A stretch of 52,874 nt of DNA, from assembly GCF_026107415.2 (NCBI RefSeq), contig NZ_JAPCHX010000010.1, positions 1 through 52,874 of the forward strand. The letters run 5' to 3'. Each line of letters opens with the position of its first letter. The stretch's first letter is position 1. The stretch comes from Microbacterium sp. MPKO10 (GTDB lineage: Bacteria > Actinomycetota > Actinomycetes > Actinomycetales > Microbacteriaceae). This document shows, piece after piece, positions 9,211 to 16,882 of this stretch. The position numbers and the translations under genes were made by a program. The notes under the pieces were generated by a model. It saw only the letters and a list, made by a program, of their open reading frames with translations. It ran no database searches and was not told the DNA's origin.

Positions 9211-9585
9211 CTAAGAGATGTCGAGGACCGCACGTAGTTCTGCGAACGCACTGGGGACGAGTGTGTAGTGTGCCCATTTGCCACGTTGCTCGCGTGTCAC
9301 GAGACCGGCGTCGACCAGTTTCTTCATGTGATGGCTCACGGTGGGTTGACTGATCCCGAGGTCGTCCGTGAGGTTGCACACACACACGGTGCCGCAGCCC
9401 TGTGCTGCGATGTGGGAAAGCAGACGGAGTCGAACCGGATCAGCGAGAGCCTTCAGGACGACCGCCACACGTTGTGCACGTGCTGGACTGAGTGGGCCCT
9501 GGACGAGAGAGCAGCACTCACCAGCCTGCGTCGTGGGAATGCACTCTGCGACGTCGGGCGCGTGCTGCGAAGCAGTAAGTGTCAT
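9211..9585 (-). CDS. arsR: ArsR-type arsenite-responsive repressor
   Basis: 124 residues with a winged helix-turn-helix (ALADPVRLRLL, then ISQPTVSHHMKKLVDAG). Two sets of thiols are visible: Cys24-Cys25 with Cys64, which has the same spacing as the Cys15-Cys16-Cys55 arsenite site known in Corynebacterium glutamicum ArsR, and a CVC pair (Cys68, Cys70) like the ELCVCDLC site of E. coli R773 ArsR. I start it at the ATG at 9585 because TATGAT lies exactly 6 bases upstream, which suggests a leaderless mRNA; GTG and ATG codons at 9606 and 9600 lie inside the operator. It is divergent from acr3-arsC-flavoprotein and should release those promoters when arsenite binds. Confidence 0.9.
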   Translation of the reverse strand: MTLTASQHAPDVAECIPTTQAGECCSLVQGPLSPARAQRVAVVLKALADPVRLRLLSHIAAQGCGTVCVCNLTDDLGISQPTVSHHMKKLVDAGLVTREQRGKWAHYTLVPSAFAELRAVLDIS

Positions 9586-9598
9586 GACCTCATCATAC

Positions 9599-9614
9599 AT
9601 TGACACATGTCAAT
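9599..9614. promoter_or_regulatory. Probable ArsR operator
   Basis: ATTGACA and TGTCAAT form a 7-bp inverted repeat with a 2-base centre. It overlaps the -35 box of the acr3 promoter and sits just upstream of the arsR -10 (TATGAT, 9597-9592), so one bound dimer would block both promoters. Confidence 0.7.
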
Positions 9615-9629
9615 ATGATCCCCTAACGT
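9600..9629 (+). promoter_or_regulatory. Promoter of the acr3 operon
   Basis: TTGACA (9600-9605) and TAACGT (9624-9629) are separated by 18 bases, about 40 bases before the acr3 start. The -35 box lies inside the inverted repeat assigned to ArsR. Confidence 0.6.
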
Positions 9630-9667
9630 TACATCGACAGTTATCGATGCGAGAGGGTTTCCGCGTT

Positions 9668-10798
9668 ATGAGCACGACCACCGCTGCTGCCGATTCCTCG
9701 ACTCAGCCTGTGCTGAGGGAGCTCTCTTTCCTCGATCGTTGGTTGCCGTTGTGGATTGTGCTGGCGATGGCTTTCGGCCTATTGCTCGGGCGCTTCGTGC
9801 CGGGGCTCGACACGGTACTCAGCGCGGTGACGATCGGGGACATTTCGCTGCCGATCGCGATCGGTTTGCTGGTGATGATGTACCCGGTGCTGGCGAAAGT
9901 TCGTTATGACGAAACACGGCGCATCGCTGCCGATCGCCGCCTCATGGGTCTCTCGCTGTTGTTGAACTGGATCGTCGGTCCCGCACTGATGTTCACTCTC
10001 GCGTGGTTGTTCTTATCCGACCTTCCGGAATACCGGACAGGGCTGATCATCGTCGGGCTCGCGCGCTGCATCGCCATGGTGCTGATCTGGAACGACCTCG
10101 CTTGTGGCGACCGGGAAGCAGCGGTCGTACTCGTGACCATCAACTCGATCTTCCAGGTAGTTGCGTTCGGTGCGTTGGGCTGGTTCTACCTCCAAGTTCT
10201 TCCCGGCTGGCTCGGTCTGCCGACCACCAGCGCTGAGTTTTCCGTTGGTGCGATCGTGTTGAGCGTGCTTGTGTTCCTCGGAATCCCGCTTGTGGCCGGA
10301 TTTCTCACGCGAGTGCTCGGTGAGAAGACCAAAGGCCGCGAGTGGTACGAACAGAGCTTCCTGCCCAAGCTCGGCCCCTGGGCGCTTTACGGCCTGCTAT
10401 TCACGATCGTGCTGCTGTTTGCGCTCCAAGGTGACGCGATCACATCCAATCCTTTTGACGTCGCGCGTATCGCCCTGCCGCTGCTGATTTATTTCGTTCT
10501 CATGTTTGGCATCGGGCTGCTTGTCTCCCGGTCGGTCGGCCTGAACTATGCAAAATCCAGCACTGTGGCGTTCACAGCCGCCGGGAACAACTTCGAGCTC
10601 GCGATCGCCGTTGCGATCGGAACATTCGGCGTGACCTCCGGCCAAGCGCTTGCGGGCGTCGTCGGCCCGCTGATCGAAGTGCCCGTGCTCGTCGGCCTGG
10701 TCTACGTCGCGCTCTGGGCCTCCCGGAAGCTCTTTCCGAACGACGCCACAGTCCCTCATCACGGATCCTCGAAAAGCTCACCGTCCACTCGCTCCTAG
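9668..10798 (+). CDS. acr3: Arsenite efflux permease Acr3
   Basis: 376 residues from an ATG with GAGAGGG upstream. It has ten likely membrane segments typical of the BART/Acr3 fold, starting LDRWLPLWIVLAMAFGLLLG. Family residues needed for transport are present: the Cys in GLARCIAMVLIWN (Cys134) and the Glu in AAGNNFELAIAVAIG (Glu310). It exports arsenite (and often antimonite) across the cytoplasmic membrane, using the proton gradient. It is first in an operon with arsC 14 bases downstream. The short Ser/His-rich C-terminus is not conserved. Confidence 0.95.
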   Translation: MSTTTAAADSSTQPVLRELSFLDRWLPLWIVLAMAFGLLLGRFVPGLDTVLSAVTIGDISLPIAIGLLVMMYPVLAKVRYDETRRIAADRRLMGLSLLLNWIVGPALMFTLAWLFLSDLPEYRTGLIIVGLARCIAMVLIWNDLACGDREAAVVLVTINSIFQVVAFGALGWFYLQVLPGWLGLPTTSAEFSVGAIVLSVLVFLGIPLVAGFLTRVLGEKTKGREWYEQSFLPKLGPWALYGLLFTIVLLFALQGDAITSNPFDVARIALPLLIYFVLMFGIGLLVSRSVGLNYAKSSTVAFTAAGNNFELAIAVAIGTFGVTSGQALAGVVGPLIEVPVLVGLVYVALWASRKLFPNDATVPHHGSSKSSPSTRS

Positions 10799-10812
10799 AA
10801 CGGAAACTCCCG

Positions 10813-11256
10813 ATGACAAGCAACTCTCCGGACGAAAGCTCTGGCAAGCCCAGTGTCCTGTTCGTGTGCGTGCACAATGCTGGTCGCTCTCAGATGGCAG
10901 CCGCCTACCTTTCGCATTTTGCTGGGGACCGCATTGAGGTTCGCTCGGCCGGCTCCGAGCCTACGGAGGCGGTCAACCCTGTCGCTATTGAAGCGATGGC
11001 CGAAGAAGGCATCGATATGAGCGCCAAGACGCCAACGGTGCTCACCACTGAGGCGGTCAAAGAATCCGACGTTGTGATCACCATGGGATGCGGTGACGCG
11101 TGTCCGATCTTCCCCGGCAAACGGTACGAAGACTGGAAGCTTGATGACCCCGCCAGCCAGGGAATCGATGTCGTCCGGTCCATCCGGGACGATATTCGCT
11201 CACGCATCACGACACTGATCACCGAGCTGCTTCCGGCAGACAGCACATCAAAGTAA
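10813..11256 (+). CDS. arsC: Arsenate reductase, low-molecular-weight phosphatase fold
   Basis: 147 residues. The phosphatase-like loop CVHNAGRS (Cys19 to Arg25) provides the arsenate-binding nucleophile, and MGCGDACPIFPGKRYEDW followed by LDDP matches actinobacterial ArsC proteins that use mycothiol and mycoredoxin. It reduces arsenate to arsenite, the substrate of the adjacent Acr3. The mycothiol partner is inferred from family and host type. The next gene follows after 12 bases. Confidence 0.93.
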   Translation: MTSNSPDESSGKPSVLFVCVHNAGRSQMAAAYLSHFAGDRIEVRSAGSEPTEAVNPVAIEAMAEEGIDMSAKTPTVLTTEAVKESDVVITMGCGDACPIFPGKRYEDWKLDDPASQGIDVVRSIRDDIRSRITTLITELLPADSTSK

Positions 11257-11268
11257 CGGAGAACACGC

Positions 11269-12615
11269 ATGTCTCACACCACACTGCCCGTTGTCGTTAT
11301 CGGAGCTGGCCCAGTCGGCTTGGCGGCCGCCTCTCACCTCTTGGAGCGAGGGCAGACTCCAATGATCGTGGAATCTGGCCCGAGGGTTGGCTCGGCAATT
11401 CGCGATTGGGGGCACACACGCCTGTTCTCTGCTTGGCGCTACAACATGGACGCGGCCGCACGGCGATTGCTCGAACCCACAGGCTGGACCGCCCCCGACC
11501 TTGACGCGCTGCCCACCGGGAACGACATCGTCACCGAGTATCTTGAGCCCTTAGCCGCCACAGATGCTCTCACGGGCTGCATCCGCACGAACAGTCGCGT
11601 CATAGCCGTCAGCCGCGTCGGCATGGACAAAACCCGCACAAGAGGCCGTGAGCAGACACCGTTGCTTGTGCGCGTGGAGCGTGACGGCCATCTCGAGGAG
11701 ATCCACGCAAGAGCCGTTATCGATGCGTCCGGAACATGGGCCCAGCCCAATCCACTCGGCCAAGCCGGTTTGCCCGCCGTTGGGGAGGTGGAAGCGATCA
11801 GCCAAGGACTCATTACCGCGCCGCTGCCGGATGTGAACGGTGCCGACCGCAACAGGTTCGCTGGCCGTCACGTTCTCGTTGTTGGCGCCGGCCACTCAGC
11901 TGCAAACACGCTCCTCGCCCTTGGTGAACTTGCCGAACACGAGCCAGAGACGCGAATCAGCTGGGCCGTACGCAGCCGCGACGTCTCGCGGGTCTATGGC
12001 GGCGAAGAACGTGACGAACTCGCCGCTCGTGGAGATCTTGGCAGCCGCTTGCGCGGCCTGGTCGAAACCGGGCGCATCGGCGTGCACACCTCGTTCACCA
12101 TCACAGGGTTCACTCCCGGGAAAAGCTTGGCCGTTCAGGCAGACACTCCCCAAGGGTCGGAGATCCTCAACGTCGATGTGCTGATACCTGCCACCGGCTT
12201 CCGCCCCGATCTGGACATGCTCAAAGAGCTGCGCCTGGAGCTAGAACCCGCCGTAGAAGCACCCCGCCAACTCGGCCCCATTATCGACCCGGAATTCCAC
12301 AGCTGCGGCACCGTACCCCCACACGGCGAAAGGGTACTCGCGCACCCGGAACCCAACTTCTACATCGTCGGCATGAAAAGCTACGGCCGCGCGCCCACGT
12401 TCCTCCTGGCGACCGGATACGAACAAGTCCGCTCCATCGCTGCTGCCCTCGCCGGCGACCGTGAGGCTGCCGACAATGTCCAGCTCGAACTACCCGAAAC
12501 TGGCGTCTGTACTACCGACCTTGGCGGATCATGCGATGCATCAGCGAGCACTGAAGCATCCTGCTGCAGCACAGGTCCTCAACTGATCACCCTCGGAGCC
12601 GCCACGGGTAGATAA
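11269..12615 (+). CDS. Arsenic-operon FAD/NAD(P)-dependent flavoprotein with Cys-rich tail
   Basis: 448 residues. An N-terminal FAD-binding Rossmann motif (VVIGAGPVGLAAASHLLERG), a second nucleotide-binding motif for NAD(P)H (VLVVGAGHSAANTLLALGEL, about 205) and ATGFRPDLDML place it among flavin monooxygenase/thioredoxin-reductase-like proteins. Flavoproteins of this kind are often found in actinobacterial ars operons, but their reaction is not settled; oxidation of a trivalent arsenical or a redox role for ArsC are options. The C-terminal tail carries Cys414, Cys422 and the vicinal pair Cys432-Cys433, which could bind trivalent arsenic. It is last in the operon. Confidence 0.8.
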   Translation: MSHTTLPVVVIGAGPVGLAAASHLLERGQTPMIVESGPRVGSAIRDWGHTRLFSAWRYNMDAAARRLLEPTGWTAPDLDALPTGNDIVTEYLEPLAATDALTGCIRTNSRVIAVSRVGMDKTRTRGREQTPLLVRVERDGHLEEIHARAVIDASGTWAQPNPLGQAGLPAVGEVEAISQGLITAPLPDVNGADRNRFAGRHVLVVGAGHSAANTLLALGELAEHEPETRISWAVRSRDVSRVYGGEERDELAARGDLGSRLRGLVETGRIGVHTSFTITGFTPGKSLAVQADTPQGSEILNVDVLIPATGFRPDLDMLKELRLELEPAVEAPRQLGPIIDPEFHSCGTVPPHGERVLAHPEPNFYIVGMKSYGRAPTFLLATGYEQVRSIAAALAGDREAADNVQLELPETGVCTTDLGGSCDASASTEASCCSTGPQLITLGAATGR

Positions 12616-12731
12616 AGAGCCAGCAAAGAAGCACGCTGAACACAGAGGCCCTGTGCTGCGAGCCTGAACCCAGAACGATCGATTCTGTCCCACGAAATTC
12701 CAGAGCGGCTCAGCGATTTGTGCACTATTGT

Positions 12732-12743
12732 TTAGCGCACTAA
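12732..12743. promoter_or_regulatory. Candidate MarR/OhrR operator
   Basis: TTAG-CGCA-CTAA is an inverted repeat inside a longer imperfect palindrome (about 12723-12751, beginning CACT and ending AGTG). It lies 19 bases before the small zinc-ribbon gene that is coupled to the OhrR-like regulator, as expected for autoregulation. Confidence 0.5.
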
Positions 12744-12762
12744 GTAAAGTGAGGATGTCGAC

Positions 12763-12975
12763 ATGGCGACACGCTTCTGGCGGTTCTACGAGTTGATGAA
12801 CCGTGGCATTCGGACGTTCACTGGGCCCGCACAAGTCGGTGCCGGATACGTCGAAGGGCCAGACGTTCGCCCAACTGACCCACCCTGTCCTCTGTGCACC
12901 AAGCTGATGTCGCTGCATGCCATCACGCGCAGCGATGACCAGCACCGCGCGACGAGAATGACGTGCCCACAATGA
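12763..12975 (+). CDS. Small conserved-looking protein with a CPLC zinc-ribbon-like motif
   Basis: 70 residues, ATG with GAGG upstream. The N-terminal half is aromatic and basic (MATRFWRFYELMNRGIRTF). The C-terminal half has CPLC, then a His about ten residues on and a Cys next to the end (MTCPQ), a spacing that could hold zinc. Its stop overlaps the next start as ATGA, so the two proteins are probably translated together. I do not recognise the family. Coupling to an OhrR-like regulator suggests a link to peroxide or redox sensing, but that is inference only. Confidence 0.65.
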   Translation: MATRFWRFYELMNRGIRTFTGPAQVGAGYVEGPDVRPTDPPCPLCTKLMSLHAITRSDDQHRATRMTCPQ

Positions 12976-13481
12976 ACGTAGACACCACGAGTCCGGATGC
13001 TGTGGCGAGCGGTGCCGCTCCGGCAAGCGGTGTGGCGGCAGCATCCGCCGATACTGACCCCCTCGCCCTCGAAAGCCAGCTCTGCTTCGCACTGGCGGTG
13101 GCATCGCGAACAGTAATCGACGCTTACCGGTCGGAACTCGAGCCCCTGAACCTCACTCACCCGCAATATCTGCTGATGCTTGCGCTGTGGGAGCACGGCA
13201 CGCTCTCACTCTCAGGCCTTGGCGAGCTGCTGATGCTTGAGGCCGCGACCCTGTCTCCCATGGCGAAGAGGCTTGAGCGCGTGGGGTATGTGCGCCGCAC
13301 GCGAAACCCCGACGATGAGCGTCAGCTCGCGATCGAGCTGACGGAGGAGGGGCGGACTCTTCGTGAGCGGGCGAAGCAGGTTCCTCTCGCGATGATGCAG
13401 AAGTTCCAGATGACGCCAGACGACATTGCCAGGCTCCGCGATGCCGTCAGCGGTGTGACTGCGGCGGCCGCAGCGCATTAG
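12972..13481 (+). CDS. MarR-family regulator, OhrR type
   Basis: 169 residues. The ATG overlaps the preceding stop (ATGA). After a low-complexity Ala/Ser start of about 30 residues comes LESQLCFALAVASRTVIDAY, which aligns with the N-terminal LENQLCF of OhrR proteins, where the Cys is the organic-hydroperoxide sensor. NLTHPQYLLMLALWEHG and the winged helix (LGELLMLEAATLSPMAKRLE, then RTRNPDDERQL) follow. OhrR represses ohr genes until its Cys is oxidised. No ohr gene is next to it; an OsmC-family gene lies 14 kb away at 27654. An OhrR-like function is therefore likely but its target here may differ. Confidence 0.85.
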   Translation: MNVDTTSPDAVASGAAPASGVAAASADTDPLALESQLCFALAVASRTVIDAYRSELEPLNLTHPQYLLMLALWEHGTLSLSGLGELLMLEAATLSPMAKRLERVGYVRRTRNPDDERQLAIELTEEGRTLRERAKQVPLAMMQKFQMTPDDIARLRDAVSGVTAAAAAH

Positions 13482-13570
13482 CCGTCGCGAGCGTGATCAC
13501 GCCACGCCGCAGCTGAGCAACCGTCGCTGACAAGAGCGGTCGCTGCTATACAGGTCATCGGGGTGATTCG

Positions 13571-14938
13571 GTGAAGCCGAGATTCGGGATCGTCTGCGTG
13601 CACGGGATCGGGCGGCAGGCACGCGGGCAGACAGCGCGTGAAGTGGCGACGTCCGTGCGTCGTGGGGCGGAAGAGCTCGGCGGCTCGGCCGTGGATGCTG
13701 AACCGGCAGCTGACGCTCTGCCCGGCACGCTCACTCTCGACGTCGACCTGCCGAACTATGCCCCGTTCGAGGTGGTGCTGCACGACGGTCGCTGGGACCA
13801 TCTCGTGGAGCCGCCGCCGTGGCGGACCGTTCTGCTGTGGATGCTGCGGGTCGCACCGTTCGCCATCTGGCTCACAATGGCTGGCTGGGTGAGCGACATT
13901 CTCGATGTGCAAGAGCGACAAGGTCGCAAGGATTCGGTGGTGCAGATGCTTCCTGCGGGCACCGTCATGCTCCTTCCTCTCGTCGCCCCACTTCTCGTTG
14001 TTGTGGGGATCGTCATCACACCGGCCGTTCTGCTGAATAGGCGCTTCGCGACTGCGACCCGCACTGTGGTCTCCGCGTGGATCGGCGATGCCTGGATGTA
14101 CCGGTCGGATCGGCTCGACGAGTCCGCCATTGCTGCAGTTCGTGACCTCGTCGAACACGCGCAGCAGAGTTCTCACGCCGTCGTGGTGCTCGGCCACTCG
14201 CAGGGCGCCGAGATCGGACGCCGTGTCGCGATTACAACAGACGTCGATGCGTGTGTCTGGGTTGGATCAGGCGAGTTTCCGCTCGGAGTGTTCAGGATGC
14301 TGAGCAGAAGCCCCGGCATGGTCGTTGCGCTGTGGGGCGTGCTGCTGACCTTCCCCATCGTCTTCGCGATCGTCGCCTCGGCGCTCTGGAATGGGCTCGT
14401 CGGCATCATCTCAGCCGTGTGGGATGCCTTCGACGGGCTCTGGCCGCCGCGTGTGCTCACTCTGGGCGAACTGAGTGACCGCGTGAGCGCCGTGAGCGAC
14501 GGGTTCTTCGACTTTGCGTGGAGCGGGGTCGGAGAGATGATCTTCGCTCTCGCGTTCATCGGTGTCGCCTTCTGGGTCATCATGCGGCTGAGAAGGGCCC
14601 CGGGCGATCAGCTGAAACGGCCGTCGTGTGAGGTGTTCGTCGTCAAATCTCTGCTGGATCCGGTCTGTCTCGGGCCGCGCGACGTTACCGAGTTCGTTCG
14701 CTTTGTTCCTGTAGGTCGGCCCTCGGCGTGGTGGCGCGAGCACATCGCGTACTTCGGGAAGCCCGAGACCGGCGTCGCGGTGCTCGAGTCGATCGTCGGT
14801 TCCCGACCGATTCGGCGCGTCCCGTACGTGCCGCGGTTGGGTGTTGGGATCCACGTGCTCGGGGCGTTCGCCATGGGAATGACGGCGTACCTGCTCTGGG
14901 CACTTGGCACGTGGATGCTGGGAATGCTGCCGTTCTGA
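13571..14938 (+). CDS. Membrane-embedded alpha/beta-hydrolase-like protein
   Basis: 455 residues from a GTG with GGGGTG upstream. It starts with VCVHGIGRQARGQT, an oxyanion-hole-type HG motif, followed by two membrane segments (about 95-115 and 130-157). VVLGHSQGAEIGRR (about 203) is a nucleophile elbow GHSQG. Two more membrane segments (about 245-270 and 315-340), a cytoplasmic stretch with WWREHIAYFGKPE, and a C-terminal membrane helix follow. The Ser and a later His suggest a lipase/esterase-like catalytic set split by membrane helices. The substrate is unknown; a membrane lipid or acyl group is possible. It is a single gene convergent with the alkylation-repair operon. Confidence 0.65.
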   Translation: MKPRFGIVCVHGIGRQARGQTAREVATSVRRGAEELGGSAVDAEPAADALPGTLTLDVDLPNYAPFEVVLHDGRWDHLVEPPPWRTVLLWMLRVAPFAIWLTMAGWVSDILDVQERQGRKDSVVQMLPAGTVMLLPLVAPLLVVVGIVITPAVLLNRRFATATRTVVSAWIGDAWMYRSDRLDESAIAAVRDLVEHAQQSSHAVVVLGHSQGAEIGRRVAITTDVDACVWVGSGEFPLGVFRMLSRSPGMVVALWGVLLTFPIVFAIVASALWNGLVGIISAVWDAFDGLWPPRVLTLGELSDRVSAVSDGFFDFAWSGVGEMIFALAFIGVAFWVIMRLRRAPGDQLKRPSCEVFVVKSLLDPVCLGPRDVTEFVRFVPVGRPSAWWREHIAYFGKPETGVAVLESIVGSRPIRRVPYVPRLGVGIHVLGAFAMGMTAYLLWALGTWMLGMLPF

Positions 14939-14950
14939 CGACGACCTGAA

Positions 14951-14967
14951 TCGGCGGTGATCGCCGA
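14951..14967. terminator. Short stem between convergent genes
   Basis: TCGGCG and CGCCGA pair around a 5-base loop between the hydrolase stop and the tag stop. A further 8-bp stem (CTGCTCTG/CAGAGCAG) follows and runs into the end of tag. Either could serve both strands. Confidence 0.4.
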
Positions 14968-14992
14968 GGTGTTCTGCTCTGGTCGCGACCGG

Positions 14993-15604
14993 CTACAGAG
15001 CAGGCCAGACGCCCGAACTTCCTCGCCTGTGGCTGTCAACCAGATGCGTATCGATGATGCCGATGGCTTCCATCAGGGCGAACATGGTTGTCGGCCCGAC
15101 GAACCGGAAGCCGCGTTTGCGCAACGCCTTCGAGAGTGCCTCCGATTCGGGACTCGTCGTCGGCACGTCGGCGAAGGTACGCGGCGCGGGAGTCTGCGCC
15201 GGCCGGAACGACCACACGAAATCCACAAGACCGCCATCGCCCCGCAGATCGATCGTCGCCCGGGCATTGCCGATGGTGGCGAGGATCTTCGCCCGATTGC
15301 GCACGATGCCGGCGTCAGCGAGCAGGCGGTCGACGTCCGCGTCTGTGTATGCGGCGACAGCATCCGGATCGAACCCCGCGAACGCCTCACGGAAGGCCGG
15401 ACGCTTGCGCAGAATCGTGGCCCACGAGAGCCCCGACTGGAACGCCTCGAGGCTGATGCGCTCGAAGAGCCCGCGCTCGTCGCGCACCGGCATGCCCCAT
15501 TCGGTGTCGTAGTACTCACGCATGAGCTCATCTGCGGCCGCCCACGCGGGGCGACAAAGCCCGTCGTCGCCGCGAACAACCCCGTCTGTCGTCTCGATTG
15601 CCAT
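14993..15604 (-). CDS. tag: DNA-3-methyladenine glycosylase I
   Basis: 203 residues. The Tag family pattern is clear: CRPAWAAADELMREYYDTEWG at the start (Cys and Tyr-Asp-Glu-Trp-Gly), FERISLEAFQSGLSWATIL, and GFRFVGPTTMFALMEAIG near the end with the zinc-type His/Cys ligands (one Cys near residue 17 and His residues at DTHLVDSH). It removes 3-methyladenine from alkylated DNA as the first step of base excision repair. It lies 9 bases after ogt in an operon headed by an ECF sigma factor. TAGCAT, overlapping the ogt stop, sits 6 bases before the ATG and could act as an internal leaderless promoter. Confidence 0.92.
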   Translation of the reverse strand: MAIETTDGVVRGDDGLCRPAWAAADELMREYYDTEWGMPVRDERGLFERISLEAFQSGLSWATILRKRPAFREAFAGFDPDAVAAYTDADVDRLLADAGIVRNRAKILATIGNARATIDLRGDGGLVDFVWSFRPAQTPAPRTFADVPTTSPESEALSKALRKRGFRFVGPTTMFALMEAIGIIDTHLVDSHRRGSSGVWPAL

Positions 15605-15613
15605 GCTGCGATG

Positions 15614-16246
15614 CTAACGGCGCGCGCTGACAGCGTGCGTGCGCTCGAACTCGAGAAGCAGCTCCTTCGCCTCGGCTCCACCCGCGTAGCCGCCGGTCGA
15701 CCCGTCACTGCGCAGCACGCGATGGCACGGAACGACGATCGGGAGCGGGTTCACCGCGCACGCTGTTCCGACGGCCCTGACAGCGCGCGGGCTTCCGACT
15801 TCGCGCGCAACATCGGCGTACGACTCCGTCGAGCCGTAGGCGATGTCAGGCAGATGCTCGTGCACCCGGAGGCGAAAGCCGTGCGAGAGCGCACGATCGA
15901 GAGGGACATCGAAGTGCGCGCGCGTGCCCGCGAAATACTCGTCGAGCTCTTCTCGAGCGGTGTCGAGCTGGCGCGGAGACTCGAGGATCCGCGGGCTCAC
16001 GCGGTCACTCAGCGTGCGGAGGACGTCGTCGAAACCCTGGTTCTCGAATGCGACACGCACGAGTCCGCGCGGCGTCGTCGCGACGAGCAGCCGGCCCACA
16101 GGCGAATCCACGGTCGCATACGCGACATCGATCAATCTTTCGGCCTCCGCCCTGGTTTCGAGGCCCGCGTGCAGGCGCGCGAGGTCCGTCGCCGTCGGCG
16201 CGCCTAGGGAGCTCAGACGCTTTTCAAGAGCTGGTGCATCAGTCAT
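15614..16246 (-). CDS. ogt: Methylated-DNA--protein-cysteine S-methyltransferase
   Basis: 210 residues. The active-site motif VVPCHRVLRSDGSTGGYAGG includes the acceptor Cys that takes a methyl group from O6-methylguanine in a single-turnover reaction. The preceding YADVAREVGSPRAVRAVGTA is the DNA-binding helix-turn-helix. The N-terminal part (about 1-100) has the extra alpha/beta domain usual in Ogt, with SPVGRLLVATTPRGLVRVAF. Its start overlaps the sigma factor stop by four bases (ATGA), so translation is coupled. Confidence 0.93.
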   Translation of the reverse strand: MTDAPALEKRLSSLGAPTATDLARLHAGLETRAEAERLIDVAYATVDSPVGRLLVATTPRGLVRVAFENQGFDDVLRTLSDRVSPRILESPRQLDTAREELDEYFAGTRAHFDVPLDRALSHGFRLRVHEHLPDIAYGSTESYADVAREVGSPRAVRAVGTACAVNPLPIVVPCHRVLRSDGSTGGYAGGAEAKELLLEFERTHAVSARR

Positions 16247-16746
16247 GGTGCCGCCTTTTCAGAATCAGACGCGACCGGATGCTGCCGGCGCAGCGTTGCA
16301 ATGCCGTCCGACGCCGAGCGCCGGGCGGCAGCCGCTGTTCCGCCGACAATCTGCGCCACATCGGCGAAGGGCAATCCGGCCACGTAGTGGTAGGCGATGA
16401 CAAGCCGCTGCTTCTCCGGGAGTGCCGCGACCTGCGGCCAGAGGTCGAGGTCACGTTCCTCCGGATTGCCCCGTGAACTCTCCGTCTCTGGGAGCTCGTC
16501 GACGGTCACCGCGCGTCGGGCTCTCGAGCGCGTCACATCGATCGCTTTGCGGTGGGCGATCGTGACGAGCCACGCTTCGAGATTCGCATCGGCCGGCAGC
16601 TCCGGGTAGGCACCCAGCGCGGCGAGAAAGGTCTCTTGCCAGGCATCATCGGCGTCGGTGTGCGGGCCCAGAACCGCGCGGCACACGCGAAGCACCGTCG
16701 CCCCGTGGTGGGCGACAACGCTTTCGAACGGTGGTTTGGCTGTCAT
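16243..16746 (-). CDS. ECF-type RNA polymerase sigma factor
   Basis: 167 residues from the ATG at 16746. A GTG one codon upstream is an alternative, and neither start has a clear ribosome site. Region 2 is visible as DADDAWQETFLAALGAYPEL then LEAWLVTIAHRKAIDVTRSR. Region 4 follows as LPEKQRLVIAYHYVAGLPFA then VAQIVGGTAAAARRSASDGI. It has no anti-sigma gene beside it. Coupling to ogt and tag suggests it serves an alkylation-damage response, either as a true sigma factor or as a partner protein; this pairing is seen in other actinobacteria. The promoter should lie between 16747 and 16882. Confidence 0.85.
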   Translation of the reverse strand: MTAKPPFESVVAHHGATVLRVCRAVLGPHTDADDAWQETFLAALGAYPELPADANLEAWLVTIAHRKAIDVTRSRARRAVTVDELPETESSRGNPEERDLDLWPQVAALPEKQRLVIAYHYVAGLPFADVAQIVGGTAAAARRSASDGIATLRRQHPVASDSEKAAP

Positions 16747-16882
16747 CACTAAGCAGACGCCCGGAGCGCGTGAGATGTGAGGTGCCGGTTCGCAATTGCG
16801 GTGGCTCTGCCAGTGCGGAACCGTTCCGCCACGATCGACGCGTTGTTCTTCACGGATTCCCTTCGGCGAGACACATCGTCGT

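Noticed and set aside
14957-16207. 416-codon open frame opposite tag and ogt
   Set aside because: Composition is that of an antisense shadow in high-GC DNA; tag and ogt on the other strand have clear motifs and fill the region.
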